From: Ignavibacteriota bacterium | GTDB lineage: Bacteria; Bacteroidota; Ignavibacteria; UBA10030 | Assembly (NCBI GenBank): GCA_003819715.1 | Contig: RPQN01000027.1 | Coordinates: 1 to 32,662 of the forward strand | Length of the DNA: 32,662 nt | Direction of reading: 5' to 3' | Part shown: in pieces, positions 30,092 to 32,662 of the stretch | Layout: every line of letters starts with the position of its first letter | How positions within the stretch are numbered: the stretch's first letter is position 1 | The notes under the pieces: generated by a model | What the model saw: only the letters and a program-made list of their open reading frames with translations | Told to the model about the DNA's origin: nothing | Database searches by the model: none | Position numbers and translations under genes: made by a program

Positions 30092-31560
30092 ATCCCTCTA
30101 TAGAGCCAGTAAGCTTGATAGTCTTGAAGATTAGTAATTGCCCCTTGGAAAAGACTCCATCTTGAAACAAGTCTTATATAGGCTATAGCATCTCTTATGA
30201 GAGAATCGACAATGATATTCTGTTTTCGGATCGCCTTGTTCGCCCATTTATTGAATCGCAGACTATTATAATAATCTTCTTTTTTCCAAATAGAAAAGAC
30301 CGAACTCATCGTCTTCATAGCTTCAATCCTGAGCCTTTTTTCTATGCTCTTTTCGTTTATACGCGGTTTACGCGGCGGAATAACATTTTCGATCTCAGAA
30401 CTCAGAGGCCCTTTTGTTCCATCGGGTTTCATAATTAAGGCATGAAATATACAACCTCTTAGTATTCTGTCAAAATAATCTTCAATTTCTTTAATAGTCT
30501 TTCTGTTGGTCATGGGTTTAATGCCATGAGGATGCCGGTCCTGTTTGAATAATACATTTTGAAGATGTTCCGGATCAGCTGATGTAAGGTCTCCTAATGC
30601 TTCATGCAATCGTCGTTTGAGATGATCATCAACCCAAAGTGTTAAATTCAAAAATGACATAAATGGAGGAAGCTTAAGTATGGTACGTTGCGTCATATAA
30701 AGGCCGGCTCCCGAGATTACTTGTTGTGTTCTGCGAGTAGCGAGAGTTGGAACTTGTGTTGCACCTATTTCACCAATATCTCGTAAAAATTTTTCGCCCT
30801 CTTTAGTAAGACTGTCTGCCTTCATCCTTTGATCATTATTATTTTGCCCTGTATTGTACACGTCAATATCAACCAACCAATGTAAACGGATTGCATAATC
30901 ATTGACGGGATCTATAAGGTTTCCCTTTATTCCATACCCTCCCGAGAAAAAAGCATAAGCACCATTTGGAGTTCTTTTTATCCAATCTAAAATTATATTT
31001 ATATCGTCTTCATTTGTTTCAACATCTGAGTCAAATCGGAGTATAGGACGATGGTCCCCATGCTTAATTCGAATAACTGCTTCAATAAATTTGGGGGAAT
31101 CGTATGTGAAATTGCCATTGGGTCCTGCCAGATCATTAAGAAGCTGTCTATTGCTTTCATAGAGGGAATGTATAAGACCCGTAAGATGCGGTAAGCCGAT
31201 GAACTGAAATTTCGGTGCCTTTAACGGGTCAAAGGTTGGATCGTTACTCAGCGCGACTTTAGCCTGCCTTACTGCAAGCTTAAGGCAATTTCTTGTATTC
31301 TGTTCAAACTCAAGCTCTTCAATGGAATAATTTAAGGATGCCCTCTTCTTGTTGTTGCTCCCATAATGCTGCAGGGTTAATCGGACACCTGTATCTACAT
31401 AAACATAGACTAATCCAATATTTTTGCATTTCAAGAATGCCGTATAATACGGTAATACTTTATTAATCAAATCATTTCTTTTATTTGCATCGTATGAATC
31501 TTTCGGATGTTTCATAGTCACTGGCAAGTGAGTGAAAACAATAGCTTGTGTCTCTGACAT
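30088..31560 (-). CDS. Orphan AT-rich gene, unknown; GT-A glycosyltransferase-like motifs possible
   Basis: I do not recognise this 490-residue protein. It has no signal peptide or membrane segment. An alpha/beta N-terminal region (I-G-L-V-Y-V-Y-V-D-T near residue 50) is followed by H-R-P-I-L-R-F-D-S-D-V-E, with a D177-S-D179 pair. Next come G-A-Y-A-F-F-S-G-G-Y-G near 200, V-I-S-G-A-G-L-Y-M-T near 281 and L-T-L-W-V-D-D-H-L near 307. A strand ending in D-x-D, then G-x-G-x-Y/F and W-V-D/E-D-H/E, is the order seen in GT-A nucleotide-sugar transferases, so that fold is possible; this is inference only. The C-terminal 150 residues are basic and helical. The start has a strong ribosome site (AAGGAGAG). 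Base composition is more AT-rich than neighbours, suggesting horizontal transfer. Confidence 0.8.
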   Translation of the reverse strand: MSETQAIVFTHLPVTMKHPKDSYDANKRNDLINKVLPYYTAFLKCKNIGLVYVYVDTGVRLTLQHYGSNNKKRASLNYSIEELEFEQNTRNCLKLAVRQAKVALSNDPTFDPLKAPKFQFIGLPHLTGLIHSLYESNRQLLNDLAGPNGNFTYDSPKFIEAVIRIKHGDHRPILRFDSDVETNEDDINIILDWIKRTPNGAYAFFSGGYGIKGNLIDPVNDYAIRLHWLVDIDVYNTGQNNNDQRMKADSLTKEGEKFLRDIGEIGATQVPTLATRRTQQVISGAGLYMTQRTILKLPPFMSFLNLTLWVDDHLKRRLHEALGDLTSADPEHLQNVLFKQDRHPHGIKPMTNRKTIKEIEDYFDRILRGCIFHALIMKPDGTKGPLSSEIENVIPPRKPRINEKSIEKRLRIEAMKTMSSVFSIWKKEDYYNSLRFNKWANKAIRKQNIIVDSLIRDAIAYIRLVSRWSLFQGAITNLQDYQAYWLYRGI

Positions 31561-32202
31561 GATCTCTCCTTATTATTGTGAATGCAAAGCCTAACGACTT
31601 CTACTGTCAAAGTTTTTTATTTGCGCTTGTAAGAATGTATGGTTATGCGCAATTATAAACGCTTCGCCCGCCTCCACCGCAGCCGGTATATCTCATCCAT
31701 GCCTTGACCTATCCTTGTAAGGTTTTACCTGGACCGTATGTTTAAGTTTACCATAAAATGGAATTCGACATAATTTTAGGTCTGGATAGGTCCGTAGATG
31801 GGAACAACGACAGATTTGATAATATTTATGGTAGAACGCTGCAACAAAGACATAAATTATGCCTCGTTACAAAATTGTACTAATGTAATTGAGATGAAAT
31901 TAATTGAAAGAAAGATGCCTGGTCCCGTTTTACCTCTCCATAGCTCCCACTATACGAAGAAGGTAAAGGACATCTTCACTATTGACGCTGATAACTAGGA
32001 CATATTGCAAAAGAACAATATAAAAAGCAACAACCATTATGTATTTATATTCAAAACACTTCTCTTCCTCCTCCATCAGTCGCTAAAGCTCTTACCGCAT
32101 CTCGCTCCCAAGCTCTGCTTGGGAGTGCATGACTGGAAGCTCCGCTTCCAATCTATTCACACGTTCTCAAAAGGAGTTTTGGAACGGGGAGAACACATTA
32201 TA
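31561..32202. other. AT-rich gene-poor region
   Basis: No gene I can support. A plus-strand frame at 31798-31998 has no clear ribosome site or family. On the minus strand a short C-terminus-like stretch ending in R-L-R-W-R-R-A-K-R-L and a stop lies near 31655-31705, perhaps a gene remnant. The right part holds the dispersed hairpin pair at 32105-32150. The region's composition matches the orphan gene to its left. Confidence 0.5.
32105..32150. repeat. Paired short hairpins (CTCCCAAGC...GCTTGGGAG; TGGAAGC...GCTTCCA)
   Basis: Two perfect hairpins with 3-nt loops, 9-bp and 7-bp stems, separated by TGCATGAC. This pair is a widespread dispersed repeat whose spurious translation is often annotated as short hypothetical proteins; the frame at 32005-32289 is such an artefact. 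Confidence 0.8.
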
Positions 32203-32662
32203 TCACACCCGCTCTTCCACCGTTATCACCACTTTCCCCCGCGCATGTCCAGATCCAAGATACCGAAGCGCTTCAGCCGCCTCGCTTAACGGATACCGTT
32301 TGTCAATTACGGGGACAATCTTGCCCGCTTCCAAAAGCTCTTTGAGTATAAGCAGATCTTTCTGACTTCTTTTTGCCGAGACGCCTCCCATTTTCCTGCC
32401 CCCGCGTTCCGACATAAATGATCCGAAAAGCATCGCATGGAAAATTTGTGACTTGGTTCCTCCGGCCATGACATAAATTCCCTTGGGAGTTAAAGCACGC
32501 TTATAATCTGATAGAGAATGATATCCGTTTGCAGCAAAGATGAGATCATACTTTTGACTACTTTTAGTGAAATCTTCTTTGGTGTAATCTATGACATGGT
32601 CTGCCCCTAGCGAGCGCGCCTGATCCACATTTCTAGTGCTGCACACGGCAGTCACTTCAGCG
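32203..32662 (-). CDS. Zinc-type alcohol dehydrogenase/quinone oxidoreductase family, C-terminal part, cut by window edge
   Basis: This is the C-terminal half of a medium-chain dehydrogenase/reductase (NAD(P)H:quinone oxidoreductase-like). The visible part has the second half of the Rossmann fold, V-T-A-V-C-S-T-R-N and A-R-S-L-G-A-D-H-V-I-D-Y-T-K-E-D-F. It ends with the standard P-L-S-E-A-A-E-A-L-R-Y-L-G-S-G-H-A-R-G-K-V-V-I. The frame is open to the window edge (the codon before V-T-A-V is E), so the catalytic GroES-like domain and the G-x-G-x-x-G motif lie beyond. A GTG at 32655 is internal, not the start. Confidence 0.92.
   Translation of the reverse strand, partial: AEVTAVCSTRNVDQARSLGADHVIDYTKEDFTKSSQKYDLIFAANGYHSLSDYKRALTPKGIYVMAGGTKSQIFHAMLFGSFMSERGGRKMGGVSAKRSQKDLLILKELLEAGKIVPVIDKRYPLSEAAEALRYLGSGHARGKVVITVEERV

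Noticed and set aside
31655-31715. Minus-strand C-terminus-like stretch ending R-L-R-W-R-R-A-K-R-L
   Set aside because: Only about 22 codons from the upstream stop; could be a remnant but too short to call a gene or pseudogene.
31798-31998. Plus-strand 66-codon frame in the AT-rich gap
   Set aside because: Low-complexity composition, no ribosome site, no family or motif.
32005-32289. Plus-strand reading frame of 94 codons
   Set aside because: It runs over a hairpin repeat and then antisense to the oxidoreductase gene; no support as a gene.

Overview
The window looks like a chromosomal segment of a bacterium from the Bacteroidota/Chlorobiota (FCB) side of the tree, most likely the Ignavibacteria or a relative. 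The best evidence is a secreted protein ending in a type IX secretion sorting domain whose start reads NYPNPFNPVTTIRFSI. A DUF4175/DUF4159 pair and abundant short palindromic repeats fit the same assignment. No rRNA, tRNA, CRISPR array or phage structural gene was seen. Most genes have a similar moderate GC content; the 30.0-32.2 kb stretch is visibly more AT-rich.

Layout. 1-1.76 kb: N-terminal part of a RecB/AddA-type helicase (minus), cut by the window edge. 1.78-2.5 kb: a REP-associated tyrosine transposase (RAYT-1) with GTAG...CTAC palindromes beside and inside it. 2.5-4.6 kb: a secreted M3 peptidyl-dipeptidase. 4.8-6.7 kb (plus): ECF sigma factor, zinc-finger anti-sigma factor, and a periplasmic TonB_C plus NTF2-like protein. 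6.76-11.6 kb (minus): a small membrane protein, a large DUF4175 membrane/coiled-coil protein and a DUF4159 protein. 11.8-13.2 kb: a B12-binding-type radical SAM enzyme. 13.4-20.5 kb: an amino-acid block with DUF1015 and serA (minus), then serC, a DUF2127 membrane protein, a cystathionine gamma-synthase-family enzyme and a SufS-like class V PLP enzyme (plus). 20.5-23.2 kb: a second RAYT (RAYT-2) inside an array of about twelve REP units in alternating orientation, which also surrounds tolC. 21.7-26.5 kb (minus): tetR, HlyD/EmrA, DHA2/EmrB and TolC, a tripartite drug efflux operon. 26.6-29.0 kb: several dispersed repeat families around a secreted glucose/sorbosone-dehydrogenase-like protein. 29.0-29.8 kb: a TPR protein. 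30.0-31.6 kb: an AT-rich orphan gene of unknown function. 32.2 kb to the end: the C-terminal half of a zinc-type/quinone oxidoreductase.

How the genes fit together. SerA and SerC give two of the three steps of serine synthesis, and no classical SerB phosphatase lies beside them; the co-located DUF1015 protein has a D-G-H-H-R motif and is a candidate for related chemistry. The two neighbouring PLP enzymes handle sulfur amino acids and would use serine-derived carbon. The sigma/anti-sigma/TonB cassette looks like a self-contained envelope-response module. The efflux operon is probably controlled by its own TetR through an inverted repeat just upstream. The most striking feature is two unrelated RAYT/REP systems in one 20-kb stretch, one of which carries its own palindrome in frame within its coding sequence.
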